Assembly (NCBI GenBank): GCA_964459985.1
Contig: CAYWOS010000044.1
Location: forward strand, 1 to 18,812
Length of the DNA: 18,812 nucleotides
Direction of reading: 5' to 3'
Source of the DNA: CAYWOS01 sp964459985
GTDB lineage: Bacteria; Bacillota; Clostridia; Christensenellales; Aristaeellaceae
Below the pieces are notes generated by a model. The model had not been told where the DNA came from and did not search any database. It saw only the letters and a list, made by a program, of their open reading frames with translations. Each line of letters opens with the position of its first letter. The stretch's first letter is position 1. Made by a program: the position numbers and the translations under genes. This document shows, piece after piece, positions 6,667 through 14,598 of this stretch.

Positions 6667-7616
6667 GGGGGAGACACCTCCGTGTCGTTCAAATGGATGA
6701 TATCCATGAGCTTTTTTATTCTGTGCCGGACGCCCGATTTGCCAAGCGGCGGGGCGAGCATCTGCCCTAGCTGCTCGATGGAGACGTCCGGGTTGAGCAG
6801 GCGCAGGCGCGCGACGTCCTGCAGGGGCTTGGGCAGCCCGCCGAGCCCCCGCGCGAGCGAGAAGGCGCGGATGCTCTCGAATTGCGCGTGCGCCGCGTCA
6901 AGCTGCTTGACGAGGTTCGCCTGATCGCAGTTGGCGGCGCGGTTGGCCTGATTGCGCGATTCGCGGCGGATGCGCGCGTTTTCGAAATCCAGCACGGCGC
7001 GCGCCGCGCCGATGCGCGCCAGCAGCGCAGATACGTCGTCGCCGCGCGTGAGATACACCACCGTCGCGCCGCGCCTCTTCACGGTGCGCGCCTCGAGATC
7101 GCATTTGCGCAGGATGGCGAGCAGCGTTTCGGCGCGGTCGGGGGAGGACAGGGAAAACTCGACGCGATAGCCGTTTTCGGGCGGGGACACCGTGCCGCCG
7201 CCCAGAAACGCCCCGCGCAGGAACGCGCCCTGACAGCATCTGCGCGACATCGCCGCGCGCGGCGCGCCGCGGAACAGCCCGCCGCCCTCGCCCTCGCGCA
7301 GCATCCTGATCGCGAGCAGCAATCGCGCGCTGTCCTGCTCGCCCACGATCAGCACGCACACGCGGCGCCCGCCGAAACGCGCCTGCCGCGTGAACTGCAG
7401 CGTCGGCGTGATTTCGAGGCGCAATTTCAGGAGCAGGAAAATCCGTTTGGCGATCTTGGCGTTCTCCACGCGATAAATCACGCGCATTCGACCGCCGCCC
7501 CGCAGCGACAGCGCGCCCAGCGTCTGCGTCAGCGCGCTTAACTCGCTGATCATGCAGCAGTGCTTATGCGACGCCGCGCGCATGAGTTCTTCCTTGACGG
7601 TTTGTGTGTAGCTCAC
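6663..7616 (-). CDS. whiA: DNA-binding protein WhiA
   Basis: 317 residues from a GTG start. WhiA combines a degenerate LAGLIDADG homing-endonuclease fold with a C-terminal helix-turn-helix and affects sporulation/cell division in Gram-positives. Visible features are the N-terminal S-Y-T-x-x-V-K-E-E-L, the LAGLIDADG-derived segment FLRGAFLGGGTVSPP (132-146) without the catalytic acidic pair, the highly typical N-R-A-A-N-C-D-Q-A-N-L (225-235) and a helix-turn-helix at about 265-305. It is therefore expected to bind but not cut DNA. The GTG overlaps the murB stop (GTGA, 7613-7616) and its own stop overlaps the next ATG, so three genes are translationally coupled. The rapZ and yvcK genes that often sit before whiA are absent here. 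Confidence 0.95.
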   Translation of the reverse strand: MSYTQTVKEELMRAASHKHCCMISELSALTQTLGALSLRGGGRMRVIYRVENAKIAKRIFLLLKLRLEITPTLQFTRQARFGGRRVCVLIVGEQDSARLLLAIRMLREGEGGGLFRGAPRAAMSRRCCQGAFLRGAFLGGGTVSPPENGYRVEFSLSSPDRAETLLAILRKCDLEARTVKRRGATVVYLTRGDDVSALLARIGAARAVLDFENARIRRESRNQANRAANCDQANLVKQLDAAHAQFESIRAFSLARGLGGLPKPLQDVARLRLLNPDVSIEQLGQMLAPPLGKSGVRHRIKKLMDIIHLNDTEVSPP

Positions 7617-8518
7617 ATATCCTCGCCGACGATGCGCGCTTCGTTTTCGAGCGCGACGCCCGCGCGCGCGTACACCGTCTCCTGTATCAGACGCATGAGA
7701 CGCAGGAAATCATCCGCCGTCGCGCCGCCGCGGTTGATGAGAAAACCCGCGTGCTTTTCACTGACCTGTGCGCCGCCGACGCGTACGCCCTTGAGGTTCG
7801 CCTGCTCGATGAGCGCGCCGGCGAAATGCCCTTCGGGGCGCTTGAAAAAGGAACCGGCGCTGGGGTATTCAAGCGGCTGTTTTTCGCGGCGTCTGGCGGC
7901 CAGATCGCGCATGGCGCGCTCGATCGCGTCCCGGTCGCCGGCGCGCAGCCGGACGGTGGCCGATAAAACGACGCCGCCCGTGTCCGCCAGACGGCTGTGG
8001 CGGTACGAAAAATCCATATCGGCGTTTGTCAGCGCGATCAGGCGGTCGTTCTCGTACACGTCGACCGTTTCGACGATCTGCGACATTTCGCCGCCGTACG
8101 CGCCGGCGTTCATATACACCGCGCCGCCGACCGAGCCGGGAATGCCGCCGGCAAACTCAAGCCCTGTCAGACCGCTCGCCATCGCCTCGCGCGACAGCGC
8201 GGGCAGCGCCGCGCCCGCAAGCGCCGTGATCCTTTCGCCCGACGCGTCGATCGCGGCGTAGTTCTTCCCCAGATGCAGGGTCAGCCCGCGAAAGCCGCCG
8301 TCCCGCACCAGCAGGTTGGAGCCGCCGCCGATCAGCAGGAGGGGCGTTCCCGTTTCTCGCGCCGCCTGTACGGCGGAAAGGATTTCCTCCCGCGAGGCAG
8401 GCTCGGCGAAATAGTCGGTCGGGCCGCCCACGCGCAGCGTCGTGTACCCGGACAGGGGCACGTTCGTCGTGACGCGGAGCCGCGGGCAGCGCTCGCGTAA
8501 AATGTCAGGCAATGCCAT
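7613..8518 (-). CDS. murB: UDP-N-acetylenolpyruvoylglucosamine reductase
   Basis: 301 residues. FAD/NADPH enzyme that reduces UDP-GlcNAc-enolpyruvate to UDP-MurNAc in the cytoplasm. FAD-binding motifs are LRVGGPTDYF (28-37), IGGGSNLLVRDGGF (63-76) and GIPGSVGGAVYMNAGAYGGE (125-144). SYRHSRL (171-177) and SAGSFFKRP (220-228, with the catalytic Ser at about 223) and the final LENEARIVG (290-298, catalytic Glu) complete the active site. The compact C-terminus is of the type II/short kind. I start at the ATG at 8518, with GGAGGG about 7 nt upstream. The longer frame from a TTG at 8575 would translate through the promoter -10 and -35 boxes. It is the first gene of the murB-whiA-fusion-GNAT operon. 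Confidence 0.96.
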   Translation of the reverse strand: MALPDILRERCPRLRVTTNVPLSGYTTLRVGGPTDYFAEPASREEILSAVQAARETGTPLLLIGGGSNLLVRDGGFRGLTLHLGKNYAAIDASGERITALAGAALPALSREAMASGLTGLEFAGGIPGSVGGAVYMNAGAYGGEMSQIVETVDVYENDRLIALTNADMDFSYRHSRLADTGGVVLSATVRLRAGDRDAIERAMRDLAARRREKQPLEYPSAGSFFKRPEGHFAGALIEQANLKGVRVGGAQVSEKHAGFLINRGGATADDFLRLMRLIQETVYARAGVALENEARIVGEDM

Positions 8519-8539
8519 GCGTTTCCCTCCATTTTGGTC

Positions 8540-8568
8540 ATTATAACAGCAACCGAACGTCATTTCAA
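8540..8568 (-). promoter_or_regulatory. Near-consensus σA promoter of the murB operon
   Basis: On the minus strand TTGAAA (8563-8568) and a perfect TATAAT (8540-8545) are separated by 17 nt. The inferred start of transcription is near 8533, about 15 nt before the murB ATG, leaving a very short leader that just holds the ribosome site. An A/T-rich stretch at about 8576-8655 lies directly upstream and could act as an UP element. Confidence 0.85.
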
Positions 8569-8710
8569 GACCCAATCATGTAAAAAGTGAAAAGAATAAT
8601 CCCATTTATGACATATTTACAAGTTGACGAACCAATGTTTAGTGATTATTTCACGCCGCGATTGATCCGCGCGGACGTCGGCGTCCGGCTTCGGCGTCCC
8701 GTCACGAAAA
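8569..8710. other. Intergenic spacer between the manA terminator and murB promoter
   Basis: The right half of this spacer up to the terminator has a small hairpin (8673-8677 with 8682-8686) and two copies of GGACGCCGA on the minus strand. The left half (about 8576-8655) is conspicuously A/T-rich for this genome. A plus-strand frame starting at 8587 runs through it into manA antisense, and I do not regard it as a gene. No RNA gene or operator was recognised. Confidence 0.4.
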
Positions 8711-8741
8711 CAGAAAAAAGAGCGCCGCGTTCGCGCCCTTT
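8711..8741 (-). terminator. Intrinsic terminator after manA
   Basis: Read on the minus strand, a 9-bp stem (8733-8741 with 8717-8725, one G-T pair) with a 7-nt loop is followed by a run of T (complement of the A run at 8714-8719). It lies 22 nt past the manA stop and ends the six-gene operon. Confidence 0.85.
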
Positions 8742-8762
8742 CTTCCGTGTCGCCGCCGCGCT

Positions 8763-9704
8763 TCAGACGGCGGGGAGTGCGAGCAGCGCGCCCTGCGTAT
8801 ACACAGAGAGATCAAACCCGTCCGCCGGGAGCAGCGCCGTCGCGCCGGACGGCAGGCGCAGGCTTCCGCCCCGCCATGAAAGGAAGGATTCCTCGGTCGC
8901 CGTCAGAATCCGGAAGCGCCGCGCGTCGCGCTCGACGCCCACGGGCTTTGTCAGGCGGTCGACGGCAAAACGGCCGGCGTCGATCAGGCGCTCAACGCCG
9001 TCCGCGAGCGGCCGGGGAACGGCCTTTTGCGGTTCGCGTCCGAACCGGACGACGTCGAGCGCGCGATCGATGTGCAGTTCGCGCTTCGCGCCCTTTTCGT
9101 CCCGCCTGTCCCAGTCGTAGAGGCGGTAGGTGACGTCGCTGGACTGCTGAATCTCGTACAGCAGGATTCCCGCGCCGATGGCGTGCACCGTGCCGGGAGC
9201 GATGTACAGCGCGTCGCCCGCCCGGACGGGGACGAAGCGCAAAAGCTCCTCGATGGCGCGGCTGTCCGAGGCGTCGCGGAGCGCTTCGCGCGAAACGCCC
9301 TCGCGCACGCCGAACACCAGACGGGCGTTTTCGTCCGCCGCGAGGATCACCCATGCCTCCGCTTTCCCGGATTTGCCCTCGGCGTTCCGCGCGTAGGCGT
9401 CGTCCGGGTGCACCTGCACGCTGAGCGTCTGCCGCGCGTCAAGCAGTTTGAGCAGCAGGGGAAATTCGCCCTGAACCGCCGTGCCCGTCAGCCTCTCCCC
9501 ACACTCCGCCAGCCATTGCGAAAGCTGTTTGCCTGTTTCCGACGCGCTTTCCATGCCCGGCAGCGCGCTGACCTCGAGGCTTTCGCCCGTGCGGTCGTCG
9601 GGGATTTCCTTGCGGTACAGGGTTTTCAGCCTGTCGCCGCCCCATGGCGTCGCCGCGCCGTGGCGGAAATGCGGCGTCATGAGGATCGGCGCGAGCGGCG
9701 TCAT
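8763..9704 (-). CDS. manA: Mannose-6-phosphate isomerase, class I
   Basis: 313 residues, the short form common in Firmicutes. Zn-dependent cupin enzyme interconverting mannose-6-P and fructose-6-P. Zinc ligands are Gln97 and His99 in VQVHPDD, Glu116 in KAEAW, and His174 in PGTVHAIG; Arg194 (TYRLYDWDR) fits the catalytic position. The ATG at 9704 overlaps the dipeptidase stop as ATGA; a GTG two codons upstream is also possible. It is the last gene before the terminator at 8711-8741. Mannose-6-P feeds glycolysis or GDP-mannose for glycans. Its link with the amino-acid enzymes upstream is by transcription only. Confidence 0.94.
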   Translation of the reverse strand: MTPLAPILMTPHFRHGAATPWGGDRLKTLYRKEIPDDRTGESLEVSALPGMESASETGKQLSQWLAECGERLTGTAVQGEFPLLLKLLDARQTLSVQVHPDDAYARNAEGKSGKAEAWVILAADENARLVFGVREGVSREALRDASDSRAIEELLRFVPVRAGDALYIAPGTVHAIGAGILLYEIQQSSDVTYRLYDWDRRDEKGAKRELHIDRALDVVRFGREPQKAVPRPLADGVERLIDAGRFAVDRLTKPVGVERDARRFRILTATEESFLSWRGGSLRLPSGATALLPADGFDLSVYTQGALLALPAV

Positions 9705-11062
9705 GCGCACAGCCTCACGATGGCCTTGGCGATGATCAGCACGTTGCGCTCGAGCGCTTCGACGCCGATGAATTCGTCCGCCTGATGCGCCATGTCGGGT
9801 TCATCCGGGAAGGTCGCGCCGAACGCCACGCCTTCTTCCATGGTGCGCGCGTAGGTGCCGCCGCCGATGGCGAGCGTTTTCTTTTCAAGCCCCGTGACCT
9901 CGTGATACGCGTCGAGCAGGCTTTTGACCAGCTCGCTGCGCGCGCTGACGTGATGCGGCGCGTGACTACCCTCGCAAACGACGCGCAGGTCGGACAGTTC
10001 CATCCGCGCGACGCGGAGCAGGCTTTCCTCGCTCATCATCACGGGATAGCGGATATCAAAGTGCGCCGTCACGTCGCCGCCGTCGCAGGAAATCATGTCG
10101 AGGCTGCACGTCAGCGCGCCCGAGACGGCATCCGACACGGCGATTCCGAGCCCCGCGCCGTCGCTCGTCATGCCGACGCGCCGCGCCAGTTCGCCGATCA
10201 CGCCCTCCGCGCCCGCGCCGGCAAGCGCGAGCAGGAGCTGGCCGATCGCGTTCCTGCCGCCTTCGGGCATGGCGGCGTGCCCCGTGACGCCGATGGAAAC
10301 GGCCTGTACGCCGTCCGGGACGACGGCCGCCTCGACGCGTAGCCCGAGCTTTTTCGCGGCGGCGTTGATGCTGTCCGCGATGTCCCGACCGCCCTCGATC
10401 AGCGCTTCGGCGCGACCGGGGATGACGTTCAGCCGTTCGCCCGTATGCCATGATTTGACGCGGACGCCGCCCGCCTGCGCGCCGTCGACGCGCAGATGAT
10501 AGCCGCCCTTTTCGATGTTGATGACGGGGTATACGGCGTCGGGCGAAAAGCCCGCGACGGGCATTTCGACTTTGCTCTTGTAGTATTTGATGTCCGACAT
10601 GCCGCATTCCTCGTCGCAGCCGAGGATGAGGCGCACCTTGCGCTTGAGCGTTATGCCCGAATCGACGACCGCTTTCATGGCGTACAGCGCGGCGACGGCG
10701 GGGCCTTTATCGTCGCTCGTGCCGCGTCCGTAGATCCTGCCGTCCTCGATCACCGCGCTGAAAGGCGGGTGAACCCAGCCGTCGCCGGCCGGCACGACGT
10801 CCAGATGCGAAAGGATCGCCAGCGCGTCCTTCGTTTCGCCCTCGCCGAGATCGGCGTGGCCGGCGTAGCCGTCGATGATTTGCGTCGGGAAGCCCAGACG
10901 CGCGCAATCGGCGATCGCCGCGTCAAGCGCCCTGCGCACTTCCTTGCCGAAGGGCGCGCCCTCGGCGGCGTTTCCGCGCACGCTGGGGATCGCGATCCAT
11001 CGGGCGAGCGTATCGAGCATGTCCTGCCGTTGATTCCTGATGATCCTTTCCAGTGTATCCAT
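9701..11062 (-). CDS. pepV: M20-family dipeptidase (PepV/Sapep type)
   Basis: 453 residues. Di-zinc metallopeptidase releasing amino acids from dipeptides in the cytoplasm. Metal ligands are visible in order: His86 (SHLDVVP), Asp117 (GRGTSDDKG), the catalytic Glu151-Glu152 pair (CDEECG), Asp175 (SPDAVYP) and His426 (MAHQADEF). The lid/dimer insertion at about 190-330 is as in PepV. The start is the ATG at 11062, with GAGGAG about 8 nt upstream. The longer GTG start at 11071 would touch the ribosome site. It begins 5 nt after the aminotransferase stop and overlaps manA by 4 nt. D- or β-Ala-containing dipeptides are possible substrates, but the sequence does not decide this. Confidence 0.93.
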   Translation of the reverse strand: MDTLERIIRNQRQDMLDTLARWIAIPSVRGNAAEGAPFGKEVRRALDAAIADCARLGFPTQIIDGYAGHADLGEGETKDALAILSHLDVVPAGDGWVHPPFSAVIEDGRIYGRGTSDDKGPAVAALYAMKAVVDSGITLKRKVRLILGCDEECGMSDIKYYKSKVEMPVAGFSPDAVYPVINIEKGGYHLRVDGAQAGGVRVKSWHTGERLNVIPGRAEALIEGGRDIADSINAAAKKLGLRVEAAVVPDGVQAVSIGVTGHAAMPEGGRNAIGQLLLALAGAGAEGVIGELARRVGMTSDGAGLGIAVSDAVSGALTCSLDMISCDGGDVTAHFDIRYPVMMSEESLLRVARMELSDLRVVCEGSHAPHHVSARSELVKSLLDAYHEVTGLEKKTLAIGGGTYARTMEEGVAFGATFPDEPDMAHQADEFIGVEALERNVLIIAKAIVRLCA

Positions 11063-11067
11063 TTCGT

Positions 11068-12243
11068 TCACTCCTCATTCATGGCGGCCGCGATGCGGCG
11101 CAGCGCTTCGGAAAGCTGCGCGCGCGGGCAGCCGAAATTAAGTCGCATAAAGCCCTGACCGGCCGTTTCGCCGAAGAAATCGCCGCTCGTCATGACAACG
11201 CCGAAACGCTTGAGCCTGTCCGCCAGTTCGGCGCAGGTTTTGCCGTAGGCGCGCAGATCGAGCCATGCCAGATAGGTCGCTTCAATCGGCGTGAGGACGG
11301 CCTTGGGCAGAAGCGTCCGGACGCGCTCGGCGATCAGCGCGCGGTTGCCGTCCAGATAGTCGATCAGGCCGTCGAGCCAATCGTCGCACGCGTTGTAGGC
11401 GGCGCGGGTGGCGCACAGCGCGAAGGTGTTGCCCGACGTCGCGCCGTTGGCGGTCGCCGTTTTCCGGATCGCGCCGAGCAATTCGCCGTTATAGGACGCC
11501 GCCTCGGACTGCTGCAGCCCGGCGATATTGAACGTCTTGCTTGCCGAAAGCAGCGCCACGGCGCAGTCTCGCGCCCCGGGCAGCGAAAGCACGGGCGTGA
11601 ACGCGCCCGGCTTGTACGCGAAATCGGCGTGAATCTCGTCGGAGACGAGCACCGCGCCATACGCGTTGACGAGCGACACGAGCGTTTGCAGCTCCTCGCG
11701 CGACCACAGGCGCGAAACGGGATTGTGCGGGTTGCAGATCATGACGAGTTTTGCGCCGTCCTTCAGCGCCTCCTCGATGGCGGCAAAATCCATGGAATAC
11801 CGCGCGTCGCCGCCGCGCACGAGCGGGCAGTCGATCAGGCGTCTGCCGTGATCCCTGATCGAGTAGTAAAAGGGGCCGTAGACGGGCGAGCAGACGAGCA
11901 CGCCGTCGCCCGGGGCGGTGAAGGAGTCGACCGCCGCGCGCAGGCCCGAGACCACGCAGGGCAGCATACAGGTGTTTTCGGGCGCGAGATCAAGGCCGTG
12001 GCGGCGCTTCCAAAACTCGCACAACGCTTTGATATCCTCGGGATTGGCGGCGTTGTAGCCGAAGCAGGGATGCTGCGCGCGCGCGATGATCGCGTCGGCG
12101 ATGGGCTTGGCGCACCTGAAATCCATGTCCGCCACCCACATGGGCAGCGCGCCCTCGGGACAGGCGGCGGGATCGTCCCATTTTTCCGAGCCGGTGCCGC
12201 GCCTGTCGAGCGGCTCGTCAAAGAATGAACTGTCGTACACCAT
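11068..12243 (-). CDS. MalY/PatB-type PLP-dependent C-S lyase or aminotransferase
   Basis: 391 residues, fold type I PLP enzyme of the class I/II aminotransferase superfamily. Its start (MVYDSSFFDEPLDRRGTGSE, then MWVADMDF at 35-42) is the MalY/PatB signature. NPHNP (171-175), Asp202 in VSDEIH and Lys236 in SASKTFNIAGLQ are the cofactor-binding residues, with Lys236 forming the Schiff base. Related enzymes cleave cystathionine or cysteine (β C-S lyase) and some transaminate. The ATG has AAAGGAG 9 nt upstream, which lies inside the end of the methyltransferase gene 6 nt away. No signal peptide. Substrate preference remains open. Confidence 0.92.
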   Translation of the reverse strand: MVYDSSFFDEPLDRRGTGSEKWDDPAACPEGALPMWVADMDFRCAKPIADAIIARAQHPCFGYNAANPEDIKALCEFWKRRHGLDLAPENTCMLPCVVSGLRAAVDSFTAPGDGVLVCSPVYGPFYYSIRDHGRRLIDCPLVRGGDARYSMDFAAIEEALKDGAKLVMICNPHNPVSRLWSREELQTLVSLVNAYGAVLVSDEIHADFAYKPGAFTPVLSLPGARDCAVALLSASKTFNIAGLQQSEAASYNGELLGAIRKTATANGATSGNTFALCATRAAYNACDDWLDGLIDYLDGNRALIAERVRTLLPKAVLTPIEATYLAWLDLRAYGKTCAELADRLKRFGVVMTSGDFFGETAGQGFMRLNFGCPRAQLSEALRRIAAAMNEE

Positions 12244-12249
12244 GGTTTC

Positions 12250-12840
12250 TCACTCCTTTGTGCATTGAATCACATGAAAGCCGCCGCTCCTGCCGACGGT
12301 TTCCACGGCGTCAAACAACGTTTTGAGGTACTGAACGGCGGAGGCCGCGCACTGCTGCTTGCGGATGACGAGGACGAGACGCCCGCCGGGATTGAGGCGC
12401 TCGGCGCTCTGCGCGAACAGGCGGTAGATGGTCTGTTTGCCCGCGCGGATGGGCGGATTGGTCATCACGAGATCAAACGCGCCCGGGATATCGGCAAAGC
12501 CGTCGCTCTCAAGGACGTCGGCGCGGACGCCGTTCGCCTCCGCGTTGCGCCGGGCGAGCGCGACGGCGCGCGCGTTGATATCCGCCATGACGATTTCGCA
12601 TTCGGGAAAGGCTTTGCCGACGCTGACGCCGATCGCGCCCCAGCCGCATCCCAGATCGAGCGCGCGCCCCACGGGAGACTCCAGCGCGTCGAGCAGCGTT
12701 TTCGTCCCGTGATCGATTTCACCGCGCGAAAACACGCCGGCGTCGGTCACAAAGTTCAGCGCATGTCCGCGATACGTGAACGCGCAGGCCGCCTCGTTGT
12801 GCGCGGCCGTCGGATCGGCGGCAAAATACTGCTCACTCAT
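12250..12840 (-). CDS. Class I SAM methyltransferase, RsmC-like (MTS domain)
   Basis: 196 residues, corresponding to the catalytic half of RsmC-type rRNA guanine-N2 methyltransferases (small stand-alone form, like Bacillus YbxB). SAM-binding motif I is LDLGCGWGAIG (61-71), the acidic motif II is MADINARAV (85-93) and the catalytic motif is TNPPIRAGK (127-135), typical of N-methylation of bases. VFSRGEIDHGTK (36-47) is also a family feature. The ATG overlaps the pseudouridine synthase stop by 8 nt, and two RNA-modification genes side by side support an rRNA target. The exact position modified is not readable. Confidence 0.9.
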   Translation of the reverse strand: MSEQYFAADPTAAHNEAACAFTYRGHALNFVTDAGVFSRGEIDHGTKTLLDALESPVGRALDLGCGWGAIGVSVGKAFPECEIVMADINARAVALARRNAEANGVRADVLESDGFADIPGAFDLVMTNPPIRAGKQTIYRLFAQSAERLNPGGRLVLVIRKQQCAASAVQYLKTLFDAVETVGRSGGFHVIQCTKE

Positions 12841-13546
12841 GCGTCATGCCCGCCGCTTCGTACAGCGCGGCGACCTCCCTGTCCGTCAGTTCGCGGCATT
12901 CGCCGCTTTCAAGCGCTCCATCCAGCGCGAGCGGGCCGAACGACAGCCGCTTGAGGGATACGACCGGCAGCCCGCGCGCGCCGAGCATCCGTTTGATCTG
13001 GTGATACTTGCCCTCGCGCACCGTCACGCGCACGGCGCGGTCGCCGATGATCTCAAGCGTCGCGGGCAGCGCCGTGAAATCCCTGAGCGGCACGCCCTTT
13101 GCGAACGCCTCGATGTCCGCGCCCGTCGGCTCGCCGTCGACGACCGCCTCGTACGTTTTGTCGACGTGGCGCTTGGGCGAAAGCAGCCGGTGCGCCAGCT
13201 CGCCGTCCGTCGTGAATACGAGAATGCCTTCGGTATCCTTGTCCAGCCTGCCCACGGGCATACAGCCGAGCGTGAGGCACGCGGGCGGCATGAGCTTCAT
13301 GACCGTTTCCTGCCGGCCGTCCTCGCTCGCCGTCAGGAGACCGGGCGGCTTGTTGAGCATATAATGCCGCGTCAGCCGCGTATCGAGCGCGCGCCCGTCC
13401 AGCGTCACGTCGTCTTCGGGCGACACGCCTGCCGCGGGGCTTCTGACCGTTTCGCCGTTTACGCGCAAACGCCCCGAACGCAGAAGCGCAGCCGCCTGGG
13501 AGCGGCTGCATACGCCCAGGACGGACAGCATCCTGTCAAGCCGCAT
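12833..13546 (-). CDS. RsuA-family rRNA pseudouridine synthase
   Basis: 237 residues. An N-terminal S4 RNA-binding domain (about 1-60, MRLDRMLSVLGVCSRSQA...) is followed by the RsuA/RluB/E/F catalytic domain with Asp102 in PVGRLDKDTEGIL as nucleophile and a C-terminal EGKYHQIKRML motif. It converts a specific uridine in rRNA to pseudouridine. The ATG at 13546 with AGAGG about 6 nt upstream is preferred; a longer frame to 13630 lacks support. The first 11 nt overlap the end of the membrane-protein gene, and its 3' end overlaps the methyltransferase gene. 16S (RsuA) versus 23S (RluB/F) specificity is unresolved. Confidence 0.92.
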   Translation of the reverse strand: MRLDRMLSVLGVCSRSQAAALLRSGRLRVNGETVRSPAAGVSPEDDVTLDGRALDTRLTRHYMLNKPPGLLTASEDGRQETVMKLMPPACLTLGCMPVGRLDKDTEGILVFTTDGELAHRLLSPKRHVDKTYEAVVDGEPTGADIEAFAKGVPLRDFTALPATLEIIGDRAVRVTVREGKYHQIKRMLGARGLPVVSLKRLSFGPLALDGALESGECRELTDREVAALYEAAGMTHE

Positions 13547-14540
13547 GGCTCGCCTCTTTCCTGCGCTCGGCGCGCTCCGAAAACAGGGTGTAGACCAGCG
13601 CCGCGCTGCGCATCCTGCGGAAGAAGGCAAGCGGCGCGTACAGGAAAACGAGCAGCAGCAGCAGCGTCGTGCGCGTTTCGCCGGTGAGCGGCGCGCGCAG
13701 CAGCGTCATCAGCTTGAGCGCGTTGTTCGTCAGCGACGGCGACCATTCGACCGACGCGTTGATATAGCCGATCAGCACGGCGGCGCAGGCGATTAAAAAC
13801 GGCAGCATGTACGGAATCTGCGACAGCGCGTGGCGCGTCAGCCTCCGCCCGTTCGCCTTTCGCACCTCGGCGGCGATCGTCAGCGCGCGGCGGTCGGTGC
13901 GGCCGACGATGCGCATGTAGTCGCTCACCCTTCCTCTTTGCCAGCCGAAGAGGAACAGCGCGCCGGTAAGCAGGATGGCGATCATCCAGATCGCCGTGCC
14001 CAGATCGTAGTACTTCCCGCCGAAAAACCGGCTGATTTTGAGCAGAATGGGCAGGAATTCGTTGTAATTCAGGCTCCAGAAGCCGTAGCACCACGCCGCC
14101 GTCAGCGCCGCGCAGGGCAGTCCCCACAACAGCCCGATGCCGCAGCGAATCAGCGAGAAACGCAGGCAGCGCCAGTAATCCGGGTACACGCCCTTCGCGT
14201 CGGCGTTGACGCAGATCGGGCGCAGCCCGGTCCGCGCGCCGTCGTCGCCGATGATCGGGGAATAGCGCGTGCCGCCGATATTGTGGCGCAGAACGGCGTG
14301 AACATACGCGCGCGAGGGCATCACGAAGAGAACGATCAGGATCAGCGAGGCGGCGATATAATAAACTTCCGGGATGTGGGACTGTCTGCGCGTGAGCAGA
14401 AGATACAAAGGGGCGTACGCCACGGCGCGCAGCGCCGTATCGGCGAGAAAAAGGACGCCCGTCGCGCCGGCGCGGAGATTGATCGTGTCAAACGCCAGCC
14501 GCGTCGCGCCGACGGCGCTTTTCCTGTCCCGTCCCGCCAT
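13536..14540 (-). CDS. Multi-pass membrane protein of unknown function
   Basis: 334 residues, not recognised. It has about six hydrophobic spans (near 27-49, 60-80, 130-155, 183-203, 243-263 and 292-312), with a basic N-terminus, a long polar segment at 81-125 containing several Gly/Asp/Arg residues, and a basic loop at 205-240. The C-terminal tail is strongly charged (RRMRSA, ERAERRKEA). No transporter, protease or kinase motif is visible. The start is the ATG at 14540 with GGAGGG 9 nt upstream. It is the first gene of the six-gene operon, directly downstream of its promoter, so it sets expression of the group. The 11-nt overlap with the RsuA-family gene suggests coupling. Confidence 0.8.
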   Translation of the reverse strand: MAGRDRKSAVGATRLAFDTINLRAGATGVLFLADTALRAVAYAPLYLLLTRRQSHIPEVYYIAASLILIVLFVMPSRAYVHAVLRHNIGGTRYSPIIGDDGARTGLRPICVNADAKGVYPDYWRCLRFSLIRCGIGLLWGLPCAALTAAWCYGFWSLNYNEFLPILLKISRFFGGKYYDLGTAIWMIAILLTGALFLFGWQRGRVSDYMRIVGRTDRRALTIAAEVRKANGRRLTRHALSQIPYMLPFLIACAAVLIGYINASVEWSPSLTNNALKLMTLLRAPLTGETRTTLLLLLVFLYAPLAFFRRMRSAALVYTLFSERAERRKEASHAA

Positions 14541-14569
14541 TTTGCCATCCCTCCGCCCGTTTTAGCGAA

Positions 14570-14598
14570 AGTATATCACACGCGGCGCGCAAAAGCAA
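14570..14598 (-). promoter_or_regulatory. σA-type promoter of the six-gene operon
   Basis: On the minus strand TTGCTT (14593-14598) and TATACT (14570-14575) have 17-nt spacing. The -35 box immediately follows the copA stop codon (14599-14601). There is no terminator between them, so read-through from copA is likely in addition to this promoter. Confidence 0.65.

Noticed and set aside
6663..7616. LAGLIDADG segment as an active homing endonuclease
   Set aside because: The catalytic acidic residues are missing and the whole protein matches WhiA, which is a non-cutting DNA-binding relative.
8519..8575. Upstream TTG start for murB adding 19 residues
   Set aside because: It would translate through the promoter -10 and -35 boxes and the ribosome site of the ATG at 8518.
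8587..9120. Plus-strand 177-codon frame starting in the A/T-rich spacer
   Set aside because: Most of it is antisense to manA, the product is Arg/Ser-rich without motifs and there is no good ribosome site.
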